54,152 bases of DNA from Acidobacteriota bacterium (GTDB lineage Bacteria > Acidobacteriota > Blastocatellia > Chloracidobacteriales > Chloracidobacteriaceae). The translations under genes and the position numbers were made by a program. Positions within the stretch are counted from its first letter, which is position 1; the number at the start of each line of letters is the position of its first letter. The notes beneath the pieces are model-generated. The model had not been told where the DNA came from. It saw only the letters and a program-made list of their open reading frames with translations, and did no database searches. Below, in pieces: positions 25,507-34,585 of this stretch. The DNA lies in contig JACQXX010000002.1 of NCBI GenBank assembly GCA_016208495.1, positions 1 through 54,152 on the forward strand, read 5' to 3'.

Positions 25507-26640
25507 CTAAATCATGATCAATCGGGCGGCCCGAAGGGCAATTTCCCGAGCTTCGGCAACTGTTTGGCCAGTGGCGGTAACGTGCCCCATTTTGCGTCCT
25601 GGTCGTGACATCTTTTTCCCATACAGATGCACGTGTGCCCCAGGAATTGACAGTGCTTCAGTGAGACCCTTTGGTTGAGCCGGCCCCTCATTTGTACCAA
25701 GAACATTTACCATAACTGCTGCCGGAGCAACCATTTGAGTTGATCCAAGCGGGAGCCCGACGATAGAGCGAACGTGATTCTCAAATTGCGAGGTAAAACA
25801 CCCCTCGATTGAAAAGTGACCTGAATTATGGGGGCGTGGGGCAATTTCATTGATCATCAGATCGCCATCGGTCATTAAAAAGAGTTCGATTCCAAAAATC
25901 CCAACCGCATCCAGACTGGTCATGATCCGTTTTCCAAGCTCTGATGCCCGACGAATTGAATTTTCGCTGATGGCGGCTGGGGCCAGCACGGTATGACACA
26001 TATGCGCATGCTGGATGGTTTCAACCACCGGGTAGGCGGTTTCGTCTCCATGGGAAGATCGAGCCACCATAATGGCCAGCTCTTTGGTAAAGGGAACAAA
26101 TTCTTCAACCATCAGCAGACCGCTCCGCCTGGCCAATTTTTCAAAGGCTGGAATGACATCTTCTGGGGTGCGAAGCAGTTCGTTTCCATAGCCATCATAG
26201 CCATTCCGGCGGGCTTTGAGCATCAATGGCCAGCCAAAAGATCTGGCACAGTCCAGGATTTCCGGTGGTGATTCAACCGCCGCAAATCTGGGGACGGGAA
26301 GACCGGCTCGTTTGAGGGCGGTTTTCTGAAGAAATTTGTCCTGGATGGTGGCAAGGGTTCGGGCGGATGGGTAGAGATGAACGCCGCATGATTCGAGGTA
26401 GGTTAACGCTTCGCCATCAACAAATTCGTTTTCAAGCGTAACCACATCGGCATATGTGGCCAGTTCGTCCAGCAATTGCTGGTCGTTCCAGCTTCCAACC
26501 CAGGAGTTTGGAGTCAGAAACGACGCCGGACTTTCTTCTTCGCGTTCGAGAATTCCCACCTGAAACCCAAGTCGAAACGCAGCATAAGCCGTCATCCGGG
26601 CCAGTTGTCCGCCTCCCAGAATACCAATTCGTGAAGTCAT
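25507..26640 (-). CDS. purK: 5-(carboxyamino)imidazole ribonucleotide synthase
   Basis: A 377-residue ATP-grasp enzyme that makes N5-CAIR from AIR, ATP and bicarbonate; PurE acts next. It has the N-terminal IGILGGGQLARM motif, the K-A-R-R-N-G-Y-D-G-Y-G-N segment typical of PurK, and EIAPRPHNSGHFSIEGCFTS with the catalytic acidic and arginine residues. Length is typical. The ribosome-binding site is weak. Confidence 0.96.
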   Translation of the reverse strand: MTSRIGILGGGQLARMTAYAAFRLGFQVGILEREEESPASFLTPNSWVGSWNDQQLLDELATYADVVTLENEFVDGEALTYLESCGVHLYPSARTLATIQDKFLQKTALKRAGLPVPRFAAVESPPEILDCARSFGWPLMLKARRNGYDGYGNELLRTPEDVIPAFEKLARRSGLLMVEEFVPFTKELAIMVARSSHGDETAYPVVETIQHAHMCHTVLAPAAISENSIRRASELGKRIMTSLDAVGIFGIELFLMTDGDLMINEIAPRPHNSGHFSIEGCFTSQFENHVRSIVGLPLGSTQMVAPAAVMVNVLGTNEGPAQPKGLTEALSIPGAHVHLYGKKMSRPGRKMGHVTATGQTVAEAREIALRAARLIMI

Positions 26641-26905
26641 AAAATATACAGTGAAGAGAGATCACGTCCCAAAAACTGAAAAACAGGAGTGAGAATAGAA
26701 TGATGATTGAAAATTCAGAGTATTCAGCAGTTGAAAAGCTGAAAGGGATGTGAAATATAGTACACTTTGTTTTTCAGCCGAAAGCCAAAGACCGTACCGC
26801 TGTCTTCCAAATTCATCACCAAATCCAAGAAACGTTGAGTACTCAGGGAGTTAGCGCTCTGAGTGCCACGAGATTGATTTTTGCCTTGAGGAGTATTTGC
26901 CAATT

Positions 26906-27643
26906 ATGCCAAGCAGTCGTCATCGAAATGTTGAACGCAAACGTAAATCCGCCGCCTCGCGCGCCATCAAGCCTTCACCAACCCGTCAGAGTGAAGATTC
27001 ATTGAGTGGCGGTGGTGGCGGTGTTTCAGGCTCCAGTAGTCGAAATGGTGCTCAATCGCAGTCAGGTGGACCCAATTGGATGATTTTGGGTGTTGTTGGT
27101 CTGATTGTCGTGGTGTTGGTGGGCCTGTATTTGACTTCTGGAACGAAGCCGGCTCCAGCTCCCGCCTCAACCGCCTCGACCACGCAACCTGCCCAGCCAG
27201 CCACACCTCCGAAAAATGAAATTGTTTCACTGCCGGCCACTAAAGAGCCAGAACCCTCCACGCCGACTCCAACTGTCAAGGAACTCAAAATTGAAGATGT
27301 CGCCGTTGGGAAGGGGGCGGTTGCCAAACTCGGTCAAGAGGTTTCGGTCCACTACACCGGCACTTTGCTCAATGGAACCAAATTTGACAGTTCACGGGAT
27401 GGAGGCAAACCGCTCACGTTTACCCTTGGAACATCAGGCATCATCGAGGGCTGGAATAAAGGAATCGCTGGAATGAAAGTTGGTGGAAAGCGAAAGCTCA
27501 CCATCCCGGCTGATCTGGCGTATGGTGCTACCGGTCGCCCGCCGGTGATTCCTCCTGATTCACCACTGCTTTTTGATGTCGAACTGGTTTCGGTGAAAGA
27601 TGCCGCCAAACCAGACGCCGCTAAAGACGCTAAAAAGAAATAA
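26906..27643 (+). CDS. FKBP-type peptidyl-prolyl isomerase, membrane-anchored
   Basis: A 245-residue protein. The ATG at 26906 is chosen over a TTG at 26897 because GAGGAG then lies 12 bases upstream rather than three. A basic, serine-rich N-terminus leads to one membrane segment (about residues 60-80, WMILGVVGLIVVVLVGLYL), a Thr/Pro/Ala linker and a C-terminal FKBP domain (about 130-232). FKBP signatures are VSVHYTGTLLNGTKFDSS, FTLGTSGIIEGWNKGIAGM and KRKLTIPADLAYG. It probably folds proteins on the periplasmic face of the inner membrane. A clear hairpin terminator follows at 27656. Confidence 0.93.
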   Translation: MPSSRHRNVERKRKSAASRAIKPSPTRQSEDSLSGGGGGVSGSSSRNGAQSQSGGPNWMILGVVGLIVVVLVGLYLTSGTKPAPAPASTASTTQPAQPATPPKNEIVSLPATKEPEPSTPTPTVKELKIEDVAVGKGAVAKLGQEVSVHYTGTLLNGTKFDSSRDGGKPLTFTLGTSGIIEGWNKGIAGMKVGGKRKLTIPADLAYGATGRPPVIPPDSPLLFDVELVSVKDAAKPDAAKDAKKK

Positions 27644-27655
27644 ATAGAAAATAAG

Positions 27656-27679
27656 ACCGCCAGTTGCTGGACTGGCGGT
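27656..27679 (+). terminator. Hairpin terminator of the FKBP gene
   Basis: ACCGCCAGT-TGCTGG-ACTGGCGGT, a nine-bp perfect stem 12 bases after the FKBP stop, followed by TGGCTCTTTTC. Confidence 0.7.
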
Positions 27680-27737
27680 TGGCTCTTTTCAGGGCCAATG
27701 ATCTGCGGAAATTGAACTTATTGAGAGTGAGGACCTC

Positions 27738-28529
27738 ATGGAGATTCGGATCGAAATTACTGACCGCGATATCCAGGATCTGGTGTGTAAAAACCTCCAG
27801 ACTGTTTTGTTGCGGTTGGCTGGAAGCTTGTATCGGGCGCCCGTGTCAGTATCAGGACAAATTCCGCAGTTTCGAATCATTGAACAATCGCTTGAACTGG
27901 GTCAGCCTTATGGGTGTTTGGGCATACTGGCTGCGGATCATAAAAATAGCTCGCTGTTGATTCATGTAACCAAAGGAGAAATCGGAATTCCGGAAGTCAT
28001 CCGAATCCTCCAGGTCAGTGCACTGTTGAGGTTGCAGTTGATGAACTCGCTCCAATTACGGTTGGGAGCTATTCAGGACCAAAATCGAGCCACTGGCACT
28101 ACAGAGAGTTCATTGATCACGTCATTTGAGGAAGAAATGAAAGATCGGGGAACTCCGGCCATGATTTATCCGGTCGTTATTGGCTCCAGGTTTACCAATG
28201 AGGCGCTTCTGCTGATGTATGGGTTAAATTCCCAGGTCAACAAGTCGCCAATGGTTTCCAATTTAGCTCCAGGAATGATTTTTGCCGGGACCTTTCATCT
28301 CTCAATCGCCTTGACCGGCAGCACGGTGGAAACACCTCAGGTCCAGTTTGAGGTCGAAGATGCGCTGAGCAAAGCGAGTTTGAACGCAGGGTCTCACCAA
28401 ACACCAGGCCGCGAAATTCTCAAAACCTATGCGGATGAAACTGGGGAGCGGTTGATTCGTGAGTTTTTAGACTACGAGCAGCAAAAGAAAGCCCATAAAA
28501 GCGGGATGTTCCGTGCTTACCAGGAATGA
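27738..28529 (+). CDS. Soluble protein of unknown function
   Basis: A 263-residue protein without signal peptide or membrane segment. It begins with alternating hydrophobic strands (MEIRIEITDRDIQDLV) and continues as an alpha/beta pattern; the C-terminal third is helical and charged (ERLIREFLDYEQQKKAHKSG). I recognise no motif. The start is supported by TGAGGA about six bases upstream. It stands alone between the FKBP gene's terminator and the AraC-type regulator; the 263-base gap after it shows no clear feature. Confidence 0.75.
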   Translation: MEIRIEITDRDIQDLVCKNLQTVLLRLAGSLYRAPVSVSGQIPQFRIIEQSLELGQPYGCLGILAADHKNSSLLIHVTKGEIGIPEVIRILQVSALLRLQLMNSLQLRLGAIQDQNRATGTTESSLITSFEEEMKDRGTPAMIYPVVIGSRFTNEALLLMYGLNSQVNKSPMVSNLAPGMIFAGTFHLSIALTGSTVETPQVQFEVEDALSKASLNAGSHQTPGREILKTYADETGERLIREFLDYEQQKKAHKSGMFRAYQE

Positions 28530-28792
28530 TCGGTGCGGTGTTAACTGCGGTTTATTCCCCTCAAGTCCTGAGAGTTTAAGCGATACAGGATAAACGAAGC
28601 ACCAGTTCTTCACATAAATTTCGGGGTTGCGGTATAAATCCATTTGCTTTCTTGTCTTTTCCAGTTTAGGCTTAGTCCAGTTACCGCGTTATCATTCCAA
28701 TCGTTAATTTCACTTCACAATCCTCGACATTAACAGGCACTTGAAGCTTCAGATTCAATACTCGAAACTTTTCAAGGGTTTGGAGGGATACT

Positions 28793-29551
28793 GTGCCCAC
28801 ACCTATTGATTTCTGGCAAAAACAAAATCATGGACTTCGTGTTGCATTCATTGACGGGTGTAAACACGAAGCCACCCACCTGGCGATCCATCAGGTTCCG
28901 CTCGATTTGGAACTGACCCTGGAAGCTGCCGAACAACGATTAAATGACCTGGTGGAATATCAGGTGATTATTGTTGGCGTGACGGTTTATCCAATCCGAC
29001 GACGAGTCATTGGTGAACTGCGGCGGGTCAACCCACAGGCGGCGCTCATTTTTTTACGGCTCTCTCCTGGAGTCGGCGCTGGGGAATCTGGCCTCGAAGT
29101 TCGGGACCAGGTCATTGCTGATATCATGCTCAGTTCGAATTCCCCAAAAATCGTCTGGCAGGCGGCTGAATCCATATGTCCAATTTTTCCATTCCCGGCC
29201 AGTCCAGATATGAAGCGACCCCCAGAAGCTTCTCTGGTGGAAAAAGCTGTCCGGGTTATTTCAATGCATTACACTGACCCCTCACTGAATTTGCATCGGG
29301 TCGCTGATAAACTTGGGCTTTCAGCCGGTCAGCTATCACGCATTTTGAATAAACACGCGGGAATGCGCTTCCGTCAGCTTTTACAGCAAACACGCCTGGA
29401 AGCCGCCAAGCAAATGCTGGCCGCCGGAAACACCAGTATTAAAGAAGTTGCTTATAGTGTTGGATTTAGCGACAGCGACTACTTTTCCAGGGCCTTTAAG
29501 CGCTACACCGGGGATTGTGCCACCACGTTTAAAGGAAATACCTTTAGTTAA
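28793..29551 (+). CDS. AraC-family regulator with receiver-like N-terminus
   Basis: A 252-residue protein with a GTG start and a strong ribosome-binding site (TGGAGGGATACT). The C-terminal ~100 residues are an AraC/XylS DNA-binding domain with both helix-turn-helix motifs (LHRVADKLGLSAGQLSRILNKH and IKEVAYSVGFSDSDYFSRAFKR). The N-terminal ~115 residues have an alpha/beta pattern like a response-regulator receiver (RVAFIDG, YQVIIVGVTVYPI, AALIFLRLSPG) but lack the clear phospho-acceptor Asp environment. It may therefore be a pseudo-receiver. It converges on a hybrid sensor kinase gene and could belong to the same signalling circuit; this is inference from position. Confidence 0.83.
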   Translation: MPTPIDFWQKQNHGLRVAFIDGCKHEATHLAIHQVPLDLELTLEAAEQRLNDLVEYQVIIVGVTVYPIRRRVIGELRRVNPQAALIFLRLSPGVGAGESGLEVRDQVIADIMLSSNSPKIVWQAAESICPIFPFPASPDMKRPPEASLVEKAVRVISMHYTDPSLNLHRVADKLGLSAGQLSRILNKHAGMRFRQLLQQTRLEAAKQMLAAGNTSIKEVAYSVGFSDSDYFSRAFKRYTGDCATTFKGNTFS

Positions 29552-29575
29552 GTCATTTGTAGGGAACAGACTCTG

Positions 29576-29608
29576 GACCGATGTTTTCCAAAGTCGTGAA
29601 CATCGGTC
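29576..29608. terminator. Bidirectional hairpin between regulator and sensor kinase
   Basis: GACCGATGTT / AACATCGGTC, a perfect 10-bp stem with a 13-base loop. It overlaps the kinase stop codon (29607-29609) and lies 25 bases after the AraC stop, so it can serve both convergent genes. Confidence 0.65.
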
Positions 29609-31865
29609 AATCTGGCGCCTCATCAAAGACCAGGACAGGCAAGCTGATGGTAAAAGCCGTTCCCAATCCTTCAGTACTCTGAACTGAGACCTTGCCGCCA
29701 TGAGCAGCCAGAATGCGCTGTACAATTGCCAAACCAAGACCCGTTCCCAGGTGTCGGGTGCGTTGCCGGGCCTGGTAATATGGGTTGAAGAGGTAGGGCA
29801 GATCTTTGGCTGGAATTCCGGGGCCGTTGTCAATCACGCTGATCGCCACAAATTGTTTTCCTTCCTCTAAGTCCCTGCCATCAATCAGTCGAGTCGTAAT
29901 CGTGATCTCGCCAGTGACCGGCGTAAATTTGACGGCATTGCTAAGTAAATTCACCAGCGCGCGATTGATTTTGGGGGCATCCACCGACAGCATCGGCAAA
30001 TTTGATTCATGATTGATCTTGATGGTGATCTGCTTTTGGGTGGCAAGCAAATCCAACTGATGGACGGCGGATTGAACCACTTCAATTGGGTTGGTCAACG
30101 TGAGTTCAAGTTGCAGTCCACCAGCTTCGGCCTTTGAAAAATCCAGGATTTCATTGACCAGGGAGACGATATTATTCACCGTCGTAAAGCCGTCTACACA
30201 AAGTTGGGTCAGATTTTCGTCCAGAATACCAAGGTCTTGAGCACGAAATTCCAACAGTTCCAAAACCCCCAGCACAACTGAAAGCGGTGATCGAATATCA
30301 TGGACCAGGACGGCGGTGAATTCTTCGCGTTGGCGGGCCAGTTCCTCAAGTTTACCGACTGTTTCCGAGAGCTGATGGTTGCGGTCCTGAATTTCTTGAA
30401 AGAGTTGGGCTCGTTCAATTGCAAGTCCGGTCTGATTGGCAATCGCAACAATAAATTCCACTTCTTCAGGTTCCCAGGGACGTGGGCGATCACACTGATG
30501 GATCGCCAACCCTGCCACCACTTTGCCACGGGCGTGCAGAGGTGTTGCAAACAGGGCTTTGGGCATCAGTTCCTGCAACACCTGCTGGTTGACCACAGTC
30601 AGGTATTTATCCTGGTCCCGGTTGAGTAGCGGTGGATTGGCCAGGGGCTCTAAGTCCGCAATGGAGATGGTTTCACCCTTGGCCAAAACATTGCGGCCAA
30701 TTGGAGCATTCCGAAGTGGGATCTGATAGGACTTGACACTCAAAGTTGCTTCTTTGACTGACTCACATCGCGTCACAAGAAATTCCCCAGGTTCATCAAT
30801 TTCAAAAATGACACATCGGCTGGCATTCAGAATGTCACGTAACTCATCAACTGTCGCCTGAAAGACCTGGTCCAGGTCAAGGGAGCGGGTGATTCGTTCC
30901 GTGGTTCGATTGAGCAGTGACTCACGGCGAGCCTGTTGTTGAGCCTGGGCAAAGAGGCGAGCATGTTGGAGGGCAATGCCGGTTTGCGTGGCCATTGACT
31001 CTAAAAAGGTAATTTCCTCTTCTGACCAGGTCCTCGGTTTGGTGCACTGGTGGAGCGCCAATCCATACGAAGTCGTCGTCTGTCTTTTCTCGCTCAACAG
31101 AATTGGTACGGCCACGATGGATTGCACCTGGGTCTGTTCAATCCAGGGGCTCAGGGCGTCAATTCCGGTAGCTGTTTGGATATCAGAAATCTGATTTGAT
31201 TGATTGTGATCTAAAACGGATTGAAAAAACTGAGCCGCGGCACCTTCAAGGATAAGCTGACGGCTGGCGGAAACTCCGGATCCGATTGCCTCGGTTCGGA
31301 TCAACATTTGGTGCATGACGGCGTCGAGTTCAAAAATCACCGCCCGGTCAGCCCGAGCCACAACCCGGATTTCCTCCACGGTGGAACGCAGGATTTCTTC
31401 AATATTGAGCGAACTGCGAATTCGGTCAGCGATTCGACGCAGCAGGGCTTCCCGGTTGGCTTTGTCGGCCAGTTGCCGCTTTAATTCATAAATGCGCATG
31501 GCACTTCGAACGCGTGCCAGTAGTTCTTTCGGTTCACAGGGTTTGACCAGATAATCATCGGCGCCTGAATCAAGGCCAGATACCTTGTCGTCGAGTTCAC
31601 CTTTGGCCGAAACCATAATGATTTGGAGATTCTGAAATTCAGGATTTTCCCGAAGGCGACGACAGACTGAGGGGCCATCCAGGACAGGCATCATCCAATC
31701 AAGCAGAATCACTCCAGGTTGGTCATGCTCGGCTGCGTCCAGCCCTTTTTGCCCATCATCTGCCTGAGTCACCGTAAATCCAGCCTTGGTCAGTACCTTA
31801 CGCACGATGAGGCGGAAATTGGGATCATCATCAACAACCAGTACTTTTTCCTGATGAATAGTCAC
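29607..31865 (-). CDS. Hybrid sensor kinase: receiver, two GAF domains, histidine kinase
   Basis: A 752-residue signalling protein from a GTG at 31865, chosen because AGAGGTGCAG lies upstream and the receiver domain then starts within seven residues; a longer in-frame version from 31949 is less likely. In order: a receiver domain (about 5-125; VVDDDPN, LLDWMMPVLDG with the phospho-acceptor Asp, and VKPCEPKELL), two GAF domains (about 160-320 and 345-500), a HisKA dimerisation helix with VHDIRSPLSVVLGV (phospho-accepting His) and a HATPase_c domain (NLLSNAVKF, VIDNGPGIP, GTGLGLAIVQ). The lack of membrane segments suggests a soluble cytoplasmic sensor. The GAF domains may bind a small ligand or chromophore; no canonical phytochrome cysteine is obvious. 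Confidence 0.93.
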   Translation of the reverse strand: MTIHQEKVLVVDDDPNFRLIVRKVLTKAGFTVTQADDGQKGLDAAEHDQPGVILLDWMMPVLDGPSVCRRLRENPEFQNLQIIMVSAKGELDDKVSGLDSGADDYLVKPCEPKELLARVRSAMRIYELKRQLADKANREALLRRIADRIRSSLNIEEILRSTVEEIRVVARADRAVIFELDAVMHQMLIRTEAIGSGVSASRQLILEGAAAQFFQSVLDHNQSNQISDIQTATGIDALSPWIEQTQVQSIVAVPILLSEKRQTTTSYGLALHQCTKPRTWSEEEITFLESMATQTGIALQHARLFAQAQQQARRESLLNRTTERITRSLDLDQVFQATVDELRDILNASRCVIFEIDEPGEFLVTRCESVKEATLSVKSYQIPLRNAPIGRNVLAKGETISIADLEPLANPPLLNRDQDKYLTVVNQQVLQELMPKALFATPLHARGKVVAGLAIHQCDRPRPWEPEEVEFIVAIANQTGLAIERAQLFQEIQDRNHQLSETVGKLEELARQREEFTAVLVHDIRSPLSVVLGVLELLEFRAQDLGILDENLTQLCVDGFTTVNNIVSLVNEILDFSKAEAGGLQLELTLTNPIEVVQSAVHQLDLLATQKQITIKINHESNLPMLSVDAPKINRALVNLLSNAVKFTPVTGEITITTRLIDGRDLEEGKQFVAISVIDNGPGIPAKDLPYLFNPYYQARQRTRHLGTGLGLAIVQRILAAHGGKVSVQSTEGLGTAFTISLPVLVFDEAPD

Positions 31866-32025
31866 ACCTGCACCTCTTACCTCCTCAACGCATTCAACCT
31901 GATCAAGACAAAATATTCTTATTACTCCAGGCAAGATTTGGACCTTCACCTTGCGAAGCAGATGGCGGCTTGTAGCCCAGGAATCGAGCTACAAGCACGA
32001 CTCAATCCAAACCTTCGCTGTTGTA

Positions 32026-33240
32026 TTAGCCGGTTGGCCGTTCGGGTGATGGCTGAAAGGCCGTAAAGTCACGTGCAAATCGTTCAGCATAATCTGCTAG
32101 CAACTCATCAATCCGGTGATAATCGGGAGACGACACAATCAGGCCAGCGTGATGTTTTTTGTGGAGCGTCCAGACGATCTCTGGGTCCTTATAAGCCAAA
32201 TAATCCGGGTATTCCTGACGGGCGAGGGAAACCAGAAGTCCGGCATGGTTCTTTTTCAATTTGGGAAGCTTGTATGGGGTTTTGTCGTCACTGATTTCCA
32301 GTTTCGCCCATTCTGCCCACAAGTTCATTCCGGTGGCGGCTTCAATTAACTCCACGATATTGGCACCGCCAACCCGTGATGCTGTTTCAAGAAAGTAAAA
32401 TTGCCCGTCTGCGGCACCTTTGATGAATTCAGTATGCGAAACGCCATGCACCAGACCCAGTGCCGCCATCACTTCCCGATTTTTGGCCAGCAACGCCTGT
32501 TCGTCAGCATCTCCGCGCATCATGGTTCGAGTCGTAAAGACCCCGCCGCCATGGGCCACCGCCATGGGTGGTGTGCCATACCGACTGGCAATTGAAAAGA
32601 GGACCTTTTTGTTGGTGATGATGCTGTCAACATGGAAAACATCCCCAGGCACAAACCGTTCCAGCACATAAAAAGATTGTTTATCTCCGAGTGAATCCAG
32701 AATCGGCCAGATTTCATGAGCATGCTCAATCTTCTTGATTCCGACGGCGGATGCTTCAAACCGTGGTTTGAGCACCCAGGGGGGAGGTACCCGCTCCATA
32801 TATTCCCGAATCTGGTCATAATTCAGGGCGTGAACAAATTCAGGCACCGGTATCCCTGAATCTCTGGCTTTGACCCGCATGGCCAGTTTGTCGCGGAAAT
32901 AGCGGGCAGTTGTATCGCCCATGCCCGGAATGCGGAGGTGTTCACGCAGGGCGGCGGCGGTTTCAACATCAAAGTCATCAAGTGCGACGATTCGGTCAAT
33001 GGTTTGCGTCCGAGCCAGATAACTGATTCCTTTGATCACGTCATCCCGTTTCCATTTTTTGTTGTCATCTGGAATCAGAAATATGTCGTCGAGGCTTTCC
33101 CTCGGCCAGTCAGCATCGGCAATGCTTTCTGAAGTGACGAGAAAGGTACGGCACCCCTGCCGCTTGCATTCCCGCATAAATTCCTGTCCTTTTTCATAAC
33201 TAGCCAGGCAGAGAATCGTCAAAGGACGTGATTCTGTCAT
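32026..33240 (-). CDS. ATP-grasp ligase-like enzyme
   Basis: A 404-residue ATP-grasp protein, start at 33240 supported by GTGAAGGAG just upstream. The N-terminal pre-ATP-grasp fold (TILCLASYEKGQEFMRECK) precedes the nucleotide-binding region (FRDKLAMRVKARDSGIPVPEF, PWVLKPRFEASAVGIKKIE) and the metal-binding segment with FLETASRVGGANIVELIEAATG. It is similar to carbamoyl-phosphate synthase/biotin-carboxylase-like stand-alone ligases that join an acid to an amine or amino acid at the cost of ATP. The substrate cannot be deduced. The gene is not in an obvious operon. Confidence 0.87.
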   Translation of the reverse strand: MTESRPLTILCLASYEKGQEFMRECKRQGCRTFLVTSESIADADWPRESLDDIFLIPDDNKKWKRDDVIKGISYLARTQTIDRIVALDDFDVETAAALREHLRIPGMGDTTARYFRDKLAMRVKARDSGIPVPEFVHALNYDQIREYMERVPPPWVLKPRFEASAVGIKKIEHAHEIWPILDSLGDKQSFYVLERFVPGDVFHVDSIITNKKVLFSIASRYGTPPMAVAHGGGVFTTRTMMRGDADEQALLAKNREVMAALGLVHGVSHTEFIKGAADGQFYFLETASRVGGANIVELIEAATGMNLWAEWAKLEISDDKTPYKLPKLKKNHAGLLVSLARQEYPDYLAYKDPEIVWTLHKKHHAGLIVSSPDYHRIDELLADYAERFARDFTAFQPSPERPTG

Positions 33241-33663
33241 GGGCAACTCCTTCACAAGAAAGATAAATAGAAATATGACGGGGGACAGCCGCTCGCTGCC
33301 CGAAACTGATCCTCAACGGGGAACTGGTCAGGGCTGTGCCACACGAATTGACCAGGGAAACCCTCATCGTTCAAATCAGAGCACACCGATGATGGAAGAT
33401 TGCAACGGGAATAACGGGAATCAAGAGATGACCTTTGCAGCGAGCGCTTACGTTAGCAAGAAATCTCTTATTCGCCAAGAACCAAAATCATCCAACTCTG
33501 GTTGCCAACACCGCACCTGGCTCCGCTATACTGGCTGTTTTCCCTCGATACCTCAATTTTGACGCTTAACCCCTGGATGGTCCCTGCTGATTCGTACATC
33601 AGAATCGTCCACTGATCTACACAAATTCTGAGCGTCCCATTCCTGAAAATCACTGGATGCACT
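33241..33663. other. Divergent gap, ATP-grasp gene / truA
   Basis: About 420 bases between two divergently read genes, where promoters for both are expected. No repeat array, hairpin with a T-run or convincing small gene was seen; a weak TGGATG precedes the truA start. Confidence 0.4.
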
Positions 33664-34479
33664 ATGGCAAATTTGAATTTTACCTACCGGCTTTTAATTG
33701 AATATGATGGGACTCGTTATCACGGATGGCAGGAACAGGCCAATGCTCGAACTGTCGCTGGGGAGTTACGAGCCATTGCCTGTGAAGTATGCAATGAGAA
33801 GGTGGATTTTGGTGGCGCTGGGCGAACTGACGCCGGTGTTCATGCTTTGGGGCAGGTTGCCCACCTGCGAACCTCCAAACGTCATAATCCAGTTGAGTTA
33901 CAGCGGTCAATCAATAATTTGCTGCCAGCGGATATCAATCTCGTCCGCGTGGAAATTGCCCCACCGACATTTCATGCCCGCCACGATGCCCTGGCCCGAT
34001 ATTATCTGTACCAGTTGGCAACGCAACGCACGGCTTTTGGCAAAAAATATGTCTGGTGGATCAAAGAGAACCTGGATCTCAGACAAATGCGCAAAGCCGC
34101 TGAACATTTTGTCGGGCTCCATGACTTTGTCCACTTCAGTCAACCGGATCCCAGCATTCTTGGAAATCCCAGGAAATCTGAATCAACCCGAGTTGATATC
34201 CACCGGCTGACCATCGAAACTGGCCAGGGCATGGTCTATGTCCGAATTGGAGCTTCTCATTTTCTGTGGAAAATGGTGCGACGCATCGTTGGCACTCTGG
34301 TTGAGGTAGGGCAGGGAGAGGTGAGTCCAGATCTCATTCCGGAATTGCTGCGGCGTGGGTCACCGGAAATCGCCGCCCATACAGCACCGGCTTCAGGGTT
34401 GTTTTTAGAGCGAATTGAATATCCAGGCGACCCGAAATCGAACCCGACCGCGCCGAAACTCAATATCCCCTCGCTTTAA
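33664..34479 (+). CDS. truA: tRNA pseudouridine(38-40) synthase
   Basis: A 271-residue enzyme that isomerises uridines 38, 39 and 40 in the anticodon arm of many tRNAs. The catalytic aspartate is D56 in GRTDAGVHALGQVAH. Other TruA landmarks are the N-terminal EYDGTRYHGWQ, the YYLYQL segment and the C-terminal FLWKMVRRIVGTLVEVG. Length is normal. Its stop codon directly abuts an octamer inverted-repeat array. Confidence 0.96.
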   Translation: MANLNFTYRLLIEYDGTRYHGWQEQANARTVAGELRAIACEVCNEKVDFGGAGRTDAGVHALGQVAHLRTSKRHNPVELQRSINNLLPADINLVRVEIAPPTFHARHDALARYYLYQLATQRTAFGKKYVWWIKENLDLRQMRKAAEHFVGLHDFVHFSQPDPSILGNPRKSESTRVDIHRLTIETGQGMVYVRIGASHFLWKMVRRIVGTLVEVGQGEVSPDLIPELLRRGSPEIAAHTAPASGLFLERIEYPGDPKSNPTAPKLNIPSL

Positions 34480-34585
34480 AGATGACAAAGTGACAAGGTG
34501 ACCATTTGACAAGGTGACTCTGTCACTTTGTCAAATGGTCACCTTGTCACCCAGTCACCTTGTCATTTTGTCATTTTGTCACAAA
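34480..34585. repeat. Second period-8 octamer array, stop to stop
   Basis: The 106 bases between two converging stop codons are nearly all eight-base units: GATGACAA, AGTGACAA, GGTGACCA, TTTGACAA, GGTGACTC, then the reverse-complement series TGTCACTT, TGTCAAAT, GGTCACCT, TGTCACCC and so on to TGTCACAA. The word and layout match the array at 24421-24579. Confidence 0.85.

Noticed and set aside
33698-34210. 170-codon open frame overlapping truA in another frame
   Set aside because: truA has all conserved motifs; the other frame is a shadow.
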